Source of the DNA: Paraburkholderia phenoliruptrix
GTDB taxonomy: Bacteria; Pseudomonadota; Gammaproteobacteria; Burkholderiales; Burkholderiaceae
Reading direction: 5' to 3'
DNA: 64,000 nt
NCBI RefSeq assembly: GCF_902859825.1
Contig: NZ_CADIKB010000025.1
Coordinates: forward strand, 1 to 64,000
The translations under genes and the position numbers were made by a program. Every line of letters starts with the position of its first letter. Position 1 is the first letter of the stretch. Of this stretch, positions 36,847 to 46,606 are shown one piece after another. A model generated the notes under the pieces. The model did no database searches. It was not told the origin of the DNA and saw nothing but the letters and a program-made list of their open reading frames with translations.

Positions 36847-37920
36847 ATGATCAGCATTGCACAACTTTCCTCCGAATCATGGGGCGCGCTGAGAGGCGGA
36901 GACCCGGTGTCGCTCTTCACACTGCGCAACGCGCACGGGATGAAGGTCGCCATCAGCAATCTGGGCGGCACACTCGTTTCGTGGCACGCGCCGGATCGCG
37001 CCGGACGACTCGGCGACATTCTGCTCGGCCACGACACGCCCGCTCAATATGTTGCGGCCACAACCTATATGGGCGGTCTGATTGGCCGCTGGGCGAACCG
37101 CATTGCCGACGCACGCTTTACACTCGACGGCATTGAGTACACGCTCGACCGCAATGAAGGCACGAAACTGCTGCATGGCGGTAGCGTTGGCTTTCATCGC
37201 GCGATATGGGACGTGAGCGAAGACAACGGGTCGCTGCTCATGCGTCTGGAGTCGCCGGAAGGCGATGCCGGCTTCCCGGGGAATGTGACCACGCAAGTCC
37301 GCTATACGCTCGACGACGACGGCACCTTGACGATCGAATACGAAGCCATGACGGACGCCGCCACGCCGCTCAATCTCACGAGCCACGGCTACTTCAATCT
37401 GACGGGACGCCCCGGCACCGATATTCGCGGACATATGCTGTCAATCGACGCGGATCAGTTCTTCGAAGTCGACGCGGCCATGATCCCTACGCGCCTTGCC
37501 GATGTAGCGGGCAACGCCTTCGACTTCCGGCAAAGCGCGCCGATTGGCGCGCGCCTCGACTGGCCGCACGGGCAACTGGTGCAGGCAGGCGGATTCGATC
37601 ACTGCTATGTGTTACGCAACGCGGCTGGCGGCTCCGGCAATCTGCGCGAAGTCGCCTGTCTCTATGACCCCGGCAGCGGCCGCGAATTGACCGTCTCAAC
37701 GGATCAGCGCGGTTTGCAGTTTTACAGCGGCAACTGGTTGAAAGGCGAAGCGGGGCGCGGCGGAGTGGTCTATCAGGCGCATGCGGGGCTGTGTCTCGAA
37801 GCGGGCGGTTTTCCGAACCAGGTGAATATGCCGGCAGAACAGGAAGATGTCATTCTGCGGCCGGGCGAAACCTACCGCCAGGTCACGGCATACCGCGTGG
37901 GTGTGCGCCAGGGCGTGTGA
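36847..37920 (+). CDS. galM: Aldose 1-epimerase (mutarotase) GalM
   Basis: The 357-residue enzyme interconverts sugar anomers. Landmarks are GGLIGRWANRI, LLHGG, the catalytic His in TSHGYFNL (about 176-184) and the catalytic Glu in LCLEAGGFPN (about 318). It starts 34 bases after xylR, read the same way, so it likely serves xylose use by supplying the anomer that XylA needs. The longer frame that begins inside xylR was rejected. Confidence 0.94.
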   Translation: MISIAQLSSESWGALRGGDPVSLFTLRNAHGMKVAISNLGGTLVSWHAPDRAGRLGDILLGHDTPAQYVAATTYMGGLIGRWANRIADARFTLDGIEYTLDRNEGTKLLHGGSVGFHRAIWDVSEDNGSLLMRLESPEGDAGFPGNVTTQVRYTLDDDGTLTIEYEAMTDAATPLNLTSHGYFNLTGRPGTDIRGHMLSIDADQFFEVDAAMIPTRLADVAGNAFDFRQSAPIGARLDWPHGQLVQAGGFDHCYVLRNAAGGSGNLREVACLYDPGSGRELTVSTDQRGLQFYSGNWLKGEAGRGGVVYQAHAGLCLEAGGFPNQVNMPAEQEDVILRPGETYRQVTAYRVGVRQGV

Positions 37921-38089
37921 CAGCTCACTGCAAAGGCTGACGTGCTCGATTACAGCTAGCCGACTTATCAATTGCTGCAAGAGTGAATTACTGTATTGGA
38001 CGTTTCCTCTTGCATAACCGCTTCCTACAATCCGCGCATGGTGCCGAGAATCCGCTGCGGCATCGGAACACCATTCCCGGAGGAAGCAT

Positions 38090-38383
38090 ATGAAAACGCT
38101 GATTAGAGCAGTCGCGCTCGCCGTTGTTCTGGCTGCGCCGGTCGCCTCGTTTGCACAGTCGGAGCAGCCGCTCACGCGCGCCGAAGTGAAGGCGCAGTTA
38201 AAGCAGATCGAACAGGCCGGCTACAATCCGGCGACGGCCGTGGATGCGAACTATCCCGCCGATATTCAGGCAGCCGAAGCTCGCGTCGCCGCACAGAATG
38301 CGATGGCGCAAAGCGACACCACGGGGTATGGCTCGACGGCGACGGGATCGTCGCAAACAGGATCTGGCGTGCCGGCTCAGTAA
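38090..38383 (+). CDS. DUF4148 secreted small protein
   Basis: A 97-residue protein with a signal peptide (cut near SFAQ, residue 23) and the DUF4148 motif LTRAEVKAQLKQIEQAGYNP. Such proteins are numerous in Burkholderia and Paraburkholderia and unknown in function. GGAGG precedes the ATG. The C-terminal 35 residues are Gly/Ser/Thr-rich. Confidence 0.9.
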   Translation: MKTLIRAVALAVVLAAPVASFAQSEQPLTRAEVKAQLKQIEQAGYNPATAVDANYPADIQAAEARVAAQNAMAQSDTTGYGSTATGSSQTGSGVPAQ

Positions 38384-38423
38384 CGGCGGTTCCCCGTTGG
38401 CATGTGGCGCCTTGCCGTCGACG

Positions 38424-38449
38424 GAAGGCGCAGTTCATTCTGCGCCTTC
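38424..38449 (+). terminator. Hairpin after the DUF4148 gene
   Basis: GAAGGCGCAG, a six-base loop and CTGCGCCTTC form a perfect 10-base-pair stem 40 bases after the stop codon. TGCGTTTCC follows, a weak T-run. It lies between two converging genes and may serve both. Confidence 0.6.
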
Positions 38450-38494
38450 TGCGTTTCCTACTGCAATTGCACGCTGTTTTATCCGCCCAGCCTT

Positions 38495-38896
38495 TCAATG
38501 CTGCAAAGTCACCGCGCTCCCGCTTGACTCCGGCTCCTGCTGCGCTATCTGCGATGCCTCTGCAAGAAGCCGCGTCGCACGGCTCGCCGTAATGCGGCTT
38601 TGCGGCACGCCTTTCGCGTCGAGCGCGATCACCTGATACAACTCACGGTCACATTCCAATTCGCGCTGATACTGTTCCGCCGTGTCGACGAGCAATTCGA
38701 GCATGGTCTGGCGACGGTGGCGCTCATCGCTGGTAATAGCAGGAATCCTACATATCGAGGCCGCAAGCGTAGTCAAGGTATTCAGTTGACTCAATTGCCG
38801 GTCGCATAGATCGAACGCCGACAGGGCGAGCTTTTCGTATTGAAGGGCGTCGACGGGCGGGCGCGTGGCGAGTGGATTCTTGGCGGATTTGCTCAT
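38495..38896 (-). CDS. Hypothetical protein, helical
   Basis: A 133-residue soluble protein predicted by eye to be mostly helical (LQYEKLALSAFDLCDRQLSQLNTL reads as an amphipathic helix; core LALSAFDLCDRQLSQL). No signal peptide, membrane segment or known motif is seen. AGGAG lies 9 bases before the ATG, so translation is credible. Function unknown. Confidence 0.65.
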   Translation of the reverse strand: MSKSAKNPLATRPPVDALQYEKLALSAFDLCDRQLSQLNTLTTLAASICRIPAITSDERHRRQTMLELLVDTAEQYQRELECDRELYQVIALDAKGVPQSRITASRATRLLAEASQIAQQEPESSGSAVTLQH

Positions 38897-39239
38897 GCTG
38901 CGATCTCCTGTTTTACTTCTTCAGATCGCCCGACACTCGCTTGCAAGGTGGGTGAGCGGGCACGTAGCGGGTTAGCAGACCGGCGTTACGTCGAACCGGC
39001 GAGCCTTTCGGCTCCCCACCACGGCCCACCCATTGAAATATAGACGAACAGAGGCAAACGCACTCCCGTCTGAGCGGGTGTGCGGACGTAACGGTCAGGC
39101 TGCTAAACCTGGTCGCCAGGTGTTTCCCAACGACTCGATAATTATAAGGCAGCGAACCCTCAAAAGGTCTTTTGGGATGAGCTGAAGATGCGCTTTCGCT
39201 GCATCCGCTCTAAGATAAGCCTTCGAAAAAGGAGCGCTT
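38897..39239. other. Intergenic region, divergent promoters expected
   Basis: No gene is supported. An inverted repeat CAAAAG-GT-CTTTTG at 39161-39174, with flanking CCC and GGG, is the only clear structure and could be an operator for the downstream gene. AT content rises near 39137-39147 (ATAATTATAA), a possible promoter element. Confidence 0.45.
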
Positions 39240-39620
39240 ATGGGATCAACCGTCAAGAACTCATTGCTATGGGTGTTCGACCCATTGAACGACGACGCGG
39301 GGTTCATGAGAAAACGCATGTTCGGTTTCGAAGCCGCTTATATGGACGGCCTGCTGTGCCTCTCGGTCGGCAATGGCGAAGAACCGTGGAATGGGCTGCT
39401 GGTGTGTACGTCGCGTGAACGGCATGCAGATCTTGTTCGCGAGTTTCCAGAACTCGCGCCGCATCCTGTGCTGGGCAAATGGCTCTATCTGTCGCAAAGG
39501 AATGAGGACTTCGAAGCGATTGCCGGCACGCTGGTCAAACTCGTCAGCAGGCGTGACTCGCGCATTGGAGTCGAACCGGGCGCGAAGAAAAAGAAATCAA
39601 AGAAGGTCATGGGGAGCTAG
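39240..39620 (+). CDS. Small soluble protein, possibly TfoX-N-like
   Basis: The 126-residue protein has FGFEAAYMDGLLCLSVGNGE near its start, which resembles the beta-sheet core of TfoX N-terminal domains, and ends in a lysine-rich tail (GAKKKKSKKVMGS). AAAGGAG lies 8 bases before the ATG. The TfoX likeness is weak and the length is near that family's domain. No competence genes are nearby. Confidence 0.6.
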   Translation: MGSTVKNSLLWVFDPLNDDAGFMRKRMFGFEAAYMDGLLCLSVGNGEEPWNGLLVCTSRERHADLVREFPELAPHPVLGKWLYLSQRNEDFEAIAGTLVKLVSRRDSRIGVEPGAKKKKSKKVMGS

Positions 39621-39884
39621 GGGTCGCCAGCCTCGACGCCGAGATTGCCCGACGCAGTGGCCGCTTAATTAGTCGTTCTCTGAGCCCGCGCGCAGGATTC
39701 CCAGCCCGCGCCGCCGACACTGGCGCCCGTGGTGCCTTCGCCACCCTCGAACCTCAAGTTCTGCCTTTTTCCGCCGTAGTCCGTAAAAAGGCTCCCGATC
39801 CGCGGCCCAGGCAGAACCGCGCTAAAGGCGTCGCAACCGGCGTTCGATTCGTGCAGTACCCCTTTCACCCTCACGGAAAACACG

Positions 39885-41678
39885 ATGTCCTCACTCCGCA
39901 CCCGCATTCTGATCATTTCGTCGGCGACCGTCATCGGCGCACTCGCGCTTTCCGGTGCCGCGACCTACGTCACGGTGCGCGCCAATACGATGGAGACGAT
40001 CGAGCAGAACCTGACCGCCATTGCGGGCGCCAATACACTCGCCATCGACAAATGGGTTGCAGCCAAGGCACAAGCGGTGAAGGCCACTGCGGAAGAAGTC
40101 GAGCACGGCGATCCACAAGGCTTCGTCAAGCATCTGGGTAACGCCGACGGTTTCCCGATCACCACCGTCGGCTGGACGGACAAGAGTTTCTTTTCGACGA
40201 GTCCGGGCACACCGAAAGACTATGACCCGACCGCGCGTCCCTGGTATAAGGCGGCGATTGCAGCAGGCACGCTGATCGTGACGAAGCCGTACGGCGATGC
40301 GTCCACGGGCGTGCCTTATGTTTCCTTTGCTGCACCGATGATTCGCAATGGCGAGCCGACCGGTGCATTGAGCGGCGCGGTGCCGCTCGAAGGCGTGCGC
40401 GAAGTGGTGGCGGCCGTCCACCCCACGCCTGCAAGTCTCGCGTTTGTCGTCGCGCGCGACGGTCAGGTGATCGCGCATCCGGATGCGAAGCTGACGCTCA
40501 AGCAGGCGACCGACATTTCCGCGGCCCTCACGCCCGATGCGCTCGCTTCGCTTGCGCAGGCCACCGCGCCGCTGCAAGTCGAACTGGGCGGCGCCGCCAA
40601 GCTGCTCAAGGCGCAACCGGTGCATGGCACCGACTGGTATCTGGTCATTGCACTCGACAAGGCGGAAGCCACCGCAGGTCTCGGCAACGTGCTCAAAGCA
40701 CTGGGCGTGGCAATGGTGTTGCTGACGCTGGCTGCCGTGGGCGTCGCTGCATTCTTTACGTCGCACTCGTTCCGCAGCCTCTCGAAGGTGCGCGACGCGA
40801 TGGATAAGATCGGCTCGGGGAGCGGCGACCTTTCGCATCGTCTGCCGGTTGTCGGCAATGACGAGGTCTCGCAAATCTCCGCGTCGTTCAATGCTTTCGT
40901 CGAGAAAATCGGCGCGGTGCTGCATGAAGTGCGGGCCGGCGTCGAGAACATGAAGACGGCGACGAGCGAAATCGAAATGGGTAACCGCGATCTGTCGCAA
41001 CGCACGGAGACGTCGGCTTCCAATTTGCAGAACACGTCTGCCGCGCTGACGGAATTGACAGCGAGCGTCAAACAGTCCGCCGAAGCCGCCGTCGAAGCGA
41101 CGCGGCTCGCGACGTCGGCGAGCCAGGCCGCGGCACGCGGCGGCGAAGTGGTCACGAGCGCGGTCAGCACGATGGACGAGATTGCGAAGTCGTCCGCGCG
41201 CATCACTGAAATTATCGGCGTGATCGACAGCATCGCATTTCAGACCAATATTCTGGCGCTGAACGCGGCGGTGGAAGCGGCGCGTGCCGGCGAAAACGGC
41301 CGCGGCTTTGCCGTTGTCGCCGGTGAAGTGCGCACCCTGGCGCAGCGCTGCGCGACAGCGGCGCGCGAGATCAAGGACCTGATTCAGGCGTCCGAAGCAA
41401 GTGTCGGCACGGGCGCGCAGCGTGTGCAGGCGGCCGGCTCGGCAATGCAGGAGATCGTGGAAGGCATTGACCGTGTGAATCGCGTCATTGCCGAGATCGA
41501 CGGCGCGATGAGCGAGCAGAGCGCGGGGATCAGTCAGATCGACCGCAGCGTCGCGGAGATGGATCAGGCCACGCAGCAGAATGCGGCGCTTGTCGAGCAG
41601 TCAACAGCCGCTTCGGCGACGTTGAATGAACAGGCGCATGGATTGTCGAAGGTCGTGGGGTTGTTCCGGCTGGGGTGA
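39885..41678 (+). CDS. Methyl-accepting chemotaxis protein, dCache type
   Basis: The 597-residue chemoreceptor has an N-terminal helix (about 9-30), a periplasmic dCache sensor (about 32-270, with DPTARPWYKAA), a second helix (about 275-297), HAMP (about 300-350) and a signalling domain with the hairpin tip IAFQTNILALNAAVEAARAG. dCache domains bind amino or organic acids outside the cell. It ends VGLFRLG, so it lacks a CheR/CheB-binding pentapeptide. It stands alone, away from che genes. Confidence 0.93.
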   Translation: MSSLRTRILIISSATVIGALALSGAATYVTVRANTMETIEQNLTAIAGANTLAIDKWVAAKAQAVKATAEEVEHGDPQGFVKHLGNADGFPITTVGWTDKSFFSTSPGTPKDYDPTARPWYKAAIAAGTLIVTKPYGDASTGVPYVSFAAPMIRNGEPTGALSGAVPLEGVREVVAAVHPTPASLAFVVARDGQVIAHPDAKLTLKQATDISAALTPDALASLAQATAPLQVELGGAAKLLKAQPVHGTDWYLVIALDKAEATAGLGNVLKALGVAMVLLTLAAVGVAAFFTSHSFRSLSKVRDAMDKIGSGSGDLSHRLPVVGNDEVSQISASFNAFVEKIGAVLHEVRAGVENMKTATSEIEMGNRDLSQRTETSASNLQNTSAALTELTASVKQSAEAAVEATRLATSASQAAARGGEVVTSAVSTMDEIAKSSARITEIIGVIDSIAFQTNILALNAAVEAARAGENGRGFAVVAGEVRTLAQRCATAAREIKDLIQASEASVGTGAQRVQAAGSAMQEIVEGIDRVNRVIAEIDGAMSEQSAGISQIDRSVAEMDQATQQNAALVEQSTAASATLNEQAHGLSKVVGLFRLG

Positions 41679-41708
41679 ATGAGGGTGAATCCGGGTGAAT
41701 CCCGTTAC

Positions 41709-42614
41709 TTAGGGCTGCACGGTAACTGCACCGGTCTTTGCGTCGATATAGTAGTCGACTCGCTGCAAAGCGGGCGATGTGTCGGCGGCCCCCGCCGGCG
41801 GAGTATGGCTGACGACGGTATGCTTGCGCTTGCCCTTCGGTTTCGCTGCCGCGCCAGCCGGGCGATCTGAGCTCGCGCTGCTGGACGGCGGGACGGCCGA
41901 TTGCGTTCCGCGCGTTTCGAGAACCACATGCCATACCGCGCTGGGTGATCCGCTACCGCCCGCTCCCGGAATGAGATCGACGGAGGCGACACGCTTGATG
42001 TCCTGCGCGTTCGGCGCTGCCTTTTTTGCAGCCTCGATGGCCAGTGTCGCGGAACCGACCGCCACGTTTTGCGGCGGCCTGTGCACCACACTGTCATAGT
42101 TGAGCGCGGCGAACAGGCCGAGGAACAGCATACCCACGCCGAAAGACAGAAACGTGCCCAGCGTGAACAGTTGCCGCAGGCGATTGTCGCCCGCCTTGAA
42201 TGCCTTCTCGGCACTCCTGCCCGCCGTGTCGAGATTATTGATGAGCGTAGCGAGGACGTAGATGGCGAGGAGTATGACGAGGCCGAGCAGGCCCCATGAC
42301 GCTTTCAACAGCCATTCCGCGCGCAGGTTGCCGGTGGCGGGCCCCAGAATGTCCTTGATAAAGCCGATGGTCAGTGCAAGCGTCGCACTCGCGATGGTGA
42401 CCGTTTGCTTCAGATGTTCCAGCAGAACGTCGTGCGCTTTCATCCGCGCGGTGAATAGTTGGCTTCGGATATACAACCTGTCGGTCGACGGCGAGCCTGG
42501 CGCATCGGGGTCGACCCAATCGGTCTGGGTGCGCGCCGGTGGAGCCGGAGCGGGCGCTTGAGCCGGAGCGGGCGCCGGAGTGGCGCCAGGCGTCGGTGGA
42601 GGGACCGTGCTCAT
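41709..42614 (-). CDS. Hypothetical membrane protein
   Basis: The 301-residue protein begins with a Pro/Ala-rich stretch (1-30), then a soluble segment, and has hydrophobic helices at about 70-90, 105-130 and 150-172. The C-terminal part is periplasmic-looking, with a Lys-rich linker (AKPKGKRKH) and a last segment VDYYIDAKTGAVTVQP. It follows a 109-residue gene after 27 bases, so the two probably form a unit. Family not recognised. Confidence 0.7.
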   Translation of the reverse strand: MSTVPPPTPGATPAPAPAQAPAPAPPARTQTDWVDPDAPGSPSTDRLYIRSQLFTARMKAHDVLLEHLKQTVTIASATLALTIGFIKDILGPATGNLRAEWLLKASWGLLGLVILLAIYVLATLINNLDTAGRSAEKAFKAGDNRLRQLFTLGTFLSFGVGMLFLGLFAALNYDSVVHRPPQNVAVGSATLAIEAAKKAAPNAQDIKRVASVDLIPGAGGSGSPSAVWHVVLETRGTQSAVPPSSSASSDRPAGAAAKPKGKRKHTVVSHTPPAGAADTSPALQRVDYYIDAKTGAVTVQP

Positions 42615-42641
42615 TGCATGACCGCTTGAAGATTCCCGACC

Positions 42642-42971
42642 TTAATCGGGTGTCGGCGTCCACGGAAACTTGCTTAGTTCGCCGAAATGGTGGACCACGT
42701 GCAGCGCGCGATTGAAGGTCAGTTTGCGGTTGCCGTAGGTGGAGCCGTAATAGTCGAAGAAGGCGTCGTCGCCAAAAAACGTGTCCAGCAGTTCTTCGAT
42801 GCGGTTTAAGCGCGTCCTGTTTTCTTCTTCCGCTTCTTGCGCATGCAGGGTCAACGCGAAGAGGTGCAGCGCATTGATGGATACGTCGATGTGGTGCGAC
42901 ACGAACCGCTCTTCGATCCGCCTGACAGTGTCAATGGTGCGTTCGCTGACCTCGAATTCGACCCGTGCCAT
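42642..42971 (-). CDS. Hypothetical protein, 109 residues
   Basis: A soluble, charged protein with a helix-rich middle (EERFVSHHIDVSINALHLFAL) and an acidic stretch ending FFGDDAFFDYYGSTYG. There is no signal peptide. The ATG at 42971 is preferred to a longer frame because GGGAG lies 7 bases before it. It precedes and probably is co-transcribed with the membrane-protein gene. I cannot assign a family. Confidence 0.7.
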   Translation of the reverse strand: MARVEFEVSERTIDTVRRIEERFVSHHIDVSINALHLFALTLHAQEAEEENRTRLNRIEELLDTFFGDDAFFDYYGSTYGNRKLTFNRALHVVHHFGELSKFPWTPTPD

Positions 42972-43255
42972 GATCAATCTCCCGGAAGGCCACACATCTG
43001 CGCAATTAGGCGCGAAAAATGTGTTGCCGACTGTGCGCTGGCGCACAGTCGGATCGATGCGGCATGTGCGTGGGGATAAAACCACGAGCGGTGAGGTACG
43101 CGTGCCGTCGCGCCCCCTAAAAGGCGGAATTCAGATTAACGTCCACCTCGCGTTCGAATGCAATTTGCGGCGCTATCAAACGTTTTCGATCAGCCACCGC
43201 CTCCCGCCCCGCCATAAAATATCCTCGCGTCCAACAGCGTCGGACAGGAGGCGCC

Positions 43256-43801
43256 ATGAAAACCCGCACACGGTTTATCGTCGCAACATTCGCGCTGTTT
43301 GTTGCTCTCGCGGTGCTCTTCGTCCCTTTACCGCCGCGGCTTCGATTCGACACGCGCATCGTTTCTACCGCGTCGATACAGCGCCCTCCTCCGGTTGTGT
43401 TCGATTACGTCACGACGCCAGCTCACTGGCCGGACTGGCACCCGTCGTCACTGGCGGTCAGCGGCACAGTGGACCATCCCGTCGATGTGGACGAGCAGGT
43501 GACAGAGGCATTCAGTGTGGCCGGCCGACGCGGCCAGGTTGTATGGACCGTCGCTCAACGCGTGCGCCCCAGCCGATGGGTCATAGCAGGAAAGATTGAT
43601 GGCAGAGCCGCCGGCACGGTCAGCTATTCTCTGAGCCCGACCGTCGACGGAACCGCGTTCGAACGCGAGTTCACTTATCGCGCGCCGTCGTTGTGGTTCG
43701 CGGTATTGAACTGGGCTGTGCTGCGCGGGCGGATTCAATCGGAATCGGACACGGCAGTCTTGCAACTGAAGGGCCGTCTGGAAGCGTCGTCGCAGCAGTA
43801 G
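43256..43801 (+). CDS. SRPBCC family protein with membrane anchor
   Basis: The 181-residue protein has one N-terminal hydrophobic helix (about 7-26) and a START-like SRPBCC domain, with IQRPPPVVFDYVTTPAHWPDWHPS at its start (core VFDYVTTPAHWPDWHP). SRPBCC domains hold hydrophobic ligands; the anchor places this one on the periplasmic face or as a signal peptide. GGAGG precedes the ATG. Ligand unknown. Confidence 0.85.
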   Translation: MKTRTRFIVATFALFVALAVLFVPLPPRLRFDTRIVSTASIQRPPPVVFDYVTTPAHWPDWHPSSLAVSGTVDHPVDVDEQVTEAFSVAGRRGQVVWTVAQRVRPSRWVIAGKIDGRAAGTVSYSLSPTVDGTAFEREFTYRAPSLWFAVLNWAVLRGRIQSESDTAVLQLKGRLEASSQQ

Positions 43802-43990
43802 CCCAATCCAGGCAGTCGCCGCACCGCCCCAGCATATGCCCTTCAGAATCCGGCCTCTTTAGCCGTTTACACGAGTTCCGAGGCAACAGCCGACTCACCC
43901 GCCGCGAGCCGCGGCGCCTGTTCTGCCTGCACGCGCTGGACTTTCCGGAATCAGCGGATGCAGGACCAGGATACACAGGAACTCGTCACC

Positions 43991-45790
43991 ATGAAATTGT
44001 TTGCCAGCCTCAAGCTGAATCAGAAACTCGTCGGCGCATTGTTGTTTTCGGCCTTCGTCACCGCCGTTGTCGGCAGCGTCGGCGCCGTCAAGGTGCGCGA
44101 ACTCGCGACCATGCAGACCGCCATGTACGACAGCGAGGTCGTGCCCATCCGGCAGATCGGCACCGCTGCGTGGCAGGCTGCGGCGCACTATCGACGGCTC
44201 TACGATTACGTCGTGAAAACCGACCCGAAGGGTCGTGAAGAGACGCTCACGTTCAACAAGAGCGGCGAGGCGGCAATCGTCACCGCGTTCGACTACGAGC
44301 GCACGCATCAATTCGACGATCGGCAAAAGCAGTTGCTGGCCGAGTTCGACGCCACGTGGCCGGTCTATCTCGCGTCGGTGCAAAAAGTCGAGGAGCTCGC
44401 GCGGCAAGGCGACCAGAATGGCGCGCTTGCCGAGATGCGCGAGAACACCGACGGGCTGCATGTGAAGATCCGCAAGATCCTGATCGAGTTTTCCAACCTG
44501 CGCGATGCGTCGGCAAAGGCGCGTGCCGAGGCGGGCGTGGCCCTCGTCGGCGACGTCACCTGGTGGATCGTCGGTTGTGCGGTCGTGGGCGTCGGCATTG
44601 CGCTTGCCATGGGTCTCGCGGTCACGCGCTCGATCGTGCGGCAGATCGGCGGCGAACCCGCGAAAGTCGCAAGCCTCGTCGAGCAGATCGCCGAAGGCGA
44701 CCTTCAAACGGCGATCGACACCAGCACGGTCGGCGGCAACAGCGTGCTGCACGCCGTCGCGCTCATGCAGCGCCGTCTGGCCACTGCAATTGGCTCGATT
44801 CGCACGGGCACCGAAATGGTGACGGTGGCCTCGCGGGAAATCGCAGCGGGCAACATCGACCTCTCCTCGCGCACGGAACAACAGGCGGCTTCGCTCGAAG
44901 AAACCGCGTCGAGCATGACGCAGCTCACCGAGACCGTCAAACAGAACGCCGACAATGCCCGCCAGGCCAACGCCCTCGCGACGCGAGCGACCGACATCGC
45001 CGATGCCGGCAATGACGCAGTGCACGGAATGGTGGATACGATCGGCCAGATCAGCAGCAGCTCGAGCAAGATTTCCGACATCACGGGCACCATCGAAGGC
45101 ATCGCGTTCCAGACCAATATCCTCGCGTTGAATGCCGCCGTCGAAGCGGCCCGCGCCGGCGAACAGGGCCGCGGCTTTGCCGTGGTCGCAAGCGAGGTTC
45201 GCAGCCTCGCGCAACGTTCGGCATCGGCGGCGAAGGAGATCAAGGAGTTGATCGGCTCGTCGGTCGCCATGATTCAGGACGGCGCGAAGCAGGCCACGGA
45301 AGTCGGCGCAACGATGGACGAAGTCAAGCAGGCCATCAAGCAGGTGTCGGACATCGTCGGCGAAATTGCGGCGGCTTCCGAGGAGCAAAGCCGCGGCATC
45401 GAACAGGTGAATCGCGCCGTCGTGCAGATGGACGCGGTGACGCAGCAGAACGCAGCGCTCGTCGAGGAGGCAGCCGCCGCTGCGCAGTCGCTCGAAGAGC
45501 AGGCCGTCAAACTGAACGGCGCGGTGTCGATCTTCCGCGTCGCGGGCGCTCAGCAGGGCGCCACGCCCGCCGTGCCCGCCATGGCGCCGCGCGCGCGCGC
45601 GGCTGCCGCACCGGCTCTCAGGAAGACGCCGGCGAGCCGGCCTGCTGCGCCGCGGCCAAGCGGATCGTCTGCTGCCAGTGAGCAGGCTGCGCCTCGCAAG
45701 AATGAGCCGGTAGCGGCGGCCGTCGCCATGCCGGCGGTCGCTGAGAAGCTGTCCGGCAAAGCGTCCGATTCGGATTGGGAGACCTTCTAG
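43991..45790 (+). CDS. Methyl-accepting chemotaxis protein with DWETF tail
   Basis: The 599-residue receptor has an N-terminal helix (about 9-30), a periplasmic four-helix-bundle-type sensor (about 35-185), a second helix (about 190-212), HAMP and a signalling domain with IAFQTNILALNAAVEAARAG. After an Ala/Pro-rich linker it ends DSDWETF: the final five residues match the CheR/CheB docking pentapeptide (xWxxF), so it can serve as a high-abundance receptor that helps methylate others. The ATG at 43991 has AGGA 10 bases upstream; a start at 43958 would add 11 residues. Confidence 0.93.
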   Translation: MKLFASLKLNQKLVGALLFSAFVTAVVGSVGAVKVRELATMQTAMYDSEVVPIRQIGTAAWQAAAHYRRLYDYVVKTDPKGREETLTFNKSGEAAIVTAFDYERTHQFDDRQKQLLAEFDATWPVYLASVQKVEELARQGDQNGALAEMRENTDGLHVKIRKILIEFSNLRDASAKARAEAGVALVGDVTWWIVGCAVVGVGIALAMGLAVTRSIVRQIGGEPAKVASLVEQIAEGDLQTAIDTSTVGGNSVLHAVALMQRRLATAIGSIRTGTEMVTVASREIAAGNIDLSSRTEQQAASLEETASSMTQLTETVKQNADNARQANALATRATDIADAGNDAVHGMVDTIGQISSSSSKISDITGTIEGIAFQTNILALNAAVEAARAGEQGRGFAVVASEVRSLAQRSASAAKEIKELIGSSVAMIQDGAKQATEVGATMDEVKQAIKQVSDIVGEIAAASEEQSRGIEQVNRAVVQMDAVTQQNAALVEEAAAAAQSLEEQAVKLNGAVSIFRVAGAQQGATPAVPAMAPRARAAAAPALRKTPASRPAAPRPSGSSAASEQAAPRKNEPVAAAVAMPAVAEKLSGKASDSDWETF

Positions 45791-45802
45791 CCCGCAGGGG
45801 CG

Positions 45803-46252
45803 TCACCACGGCGCCCTGCTTTCGCTCCTGCCGAACCGCACGACGCGCGCTTCCGCTTTGTCTACGGCACACACGGGCGCGCCAAGCAACTGCCGCTCAT
45901 GCAAATCGAGAATGGCGATAATCGGGAAACAGTCGGCGCTTTCAATTATCCAGACATCGCGGCTCGCGCCGCGAGCCGCGGCATCGAGAATATGCTCGGC
46001 GTCGAGATAAACCTCGCGCTCCACCGCACCAAAACCCGCCTCCTGAAGATACCAGGCGAGATAAAGCACCTTAACGAGTTTAGCCAGCAATTCGCCGTTA
46101 CCCTTGCCCGCTTTAAAGGCGGCCAATGCCAGATGCCAGCCGAGCGACTGCTCGCGCACGTACGCGACCGCGTGAGGCAACAGCTGCGATTTGGCCAGCG
46201 GTTTTCTGCGCGTCTGATTTCCCGATGGCCTTTTTTTCCGATTCTGCGACAT
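45803..46252 (-). CDS. Hypothetical protein, basic N-terminus
   Basis: A 149-residue protein whose first 24 residues are Lys/Arg-rich (RKKRPSGNQTRRKPLAK) and whose core is helical (HLALAAFKAGKGNGELLAKLVKVLYLAWYLQ, core LAALAFKAGKGNGELL in approximate sense). Similar proteins occur in Burkholderia, sometimes under vague regulator names; I see no helix-turn-helix and assign no function. It converges on the chemoreceptor gene. Confidence 0.65.
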   Translation of the reverse strand: MSQNRKKRPSGNQTRRKPLAKSQLLPHAVAYVREQSLGWHLALAAFKAGKGNGELLAKLVKVLYLAWYLQEAGFGAVEREVYLDAEHILDAAARGASRDVWIIESADCFPIIAILDLHERQLLGAPVCAVDKAEARVVRFGRSESRAPW

Positions 46253-46606
46253 GGATCGATTTTATGTTCTTGACGCTATTTTTTAGTTTCAGCATCGTAA
46301 TGCACCCGAACGATAAATCAATCGCGGCGCGCGAGTTTTAACACAATTAATCAATATGCCTTGAGCATATGGCTTTCAAGATGGCTTTTTTATGTCGGTT
46401 CGTGCCTGAATGCGGAGATAAATCCGACGCGCGGAAATTAAAAAAATCAAATAGGCGGATTTGCGTGGGCCGCCCAAGGCGTTTCCAATCAGAAAAGCTG
46501 GCCCCTCGCGCGAGCGTCGCGCCGCGAGGCTAGCCGCGCGACTCCCAATGTTATTATCGGAAACACTGAATACACCCGCCGTCAGTCGCAACCCGCGCAG
46601 CAGCTT
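46253..46606. other. AT-rich divergent intergenic region
   Basis: About 350 bases between the gene for a basic hypothetical protein and the XRE-cupin regulator, notably rich in A and T. ATATGC-CTTGA-GCATAT (46354-46370) is a perfect inverted repeat and may be an operator. ATGTTATTATCGG near 46548-46560 resembles a -10 region for the regulator. No gene is supported. Confidence 0.45.
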
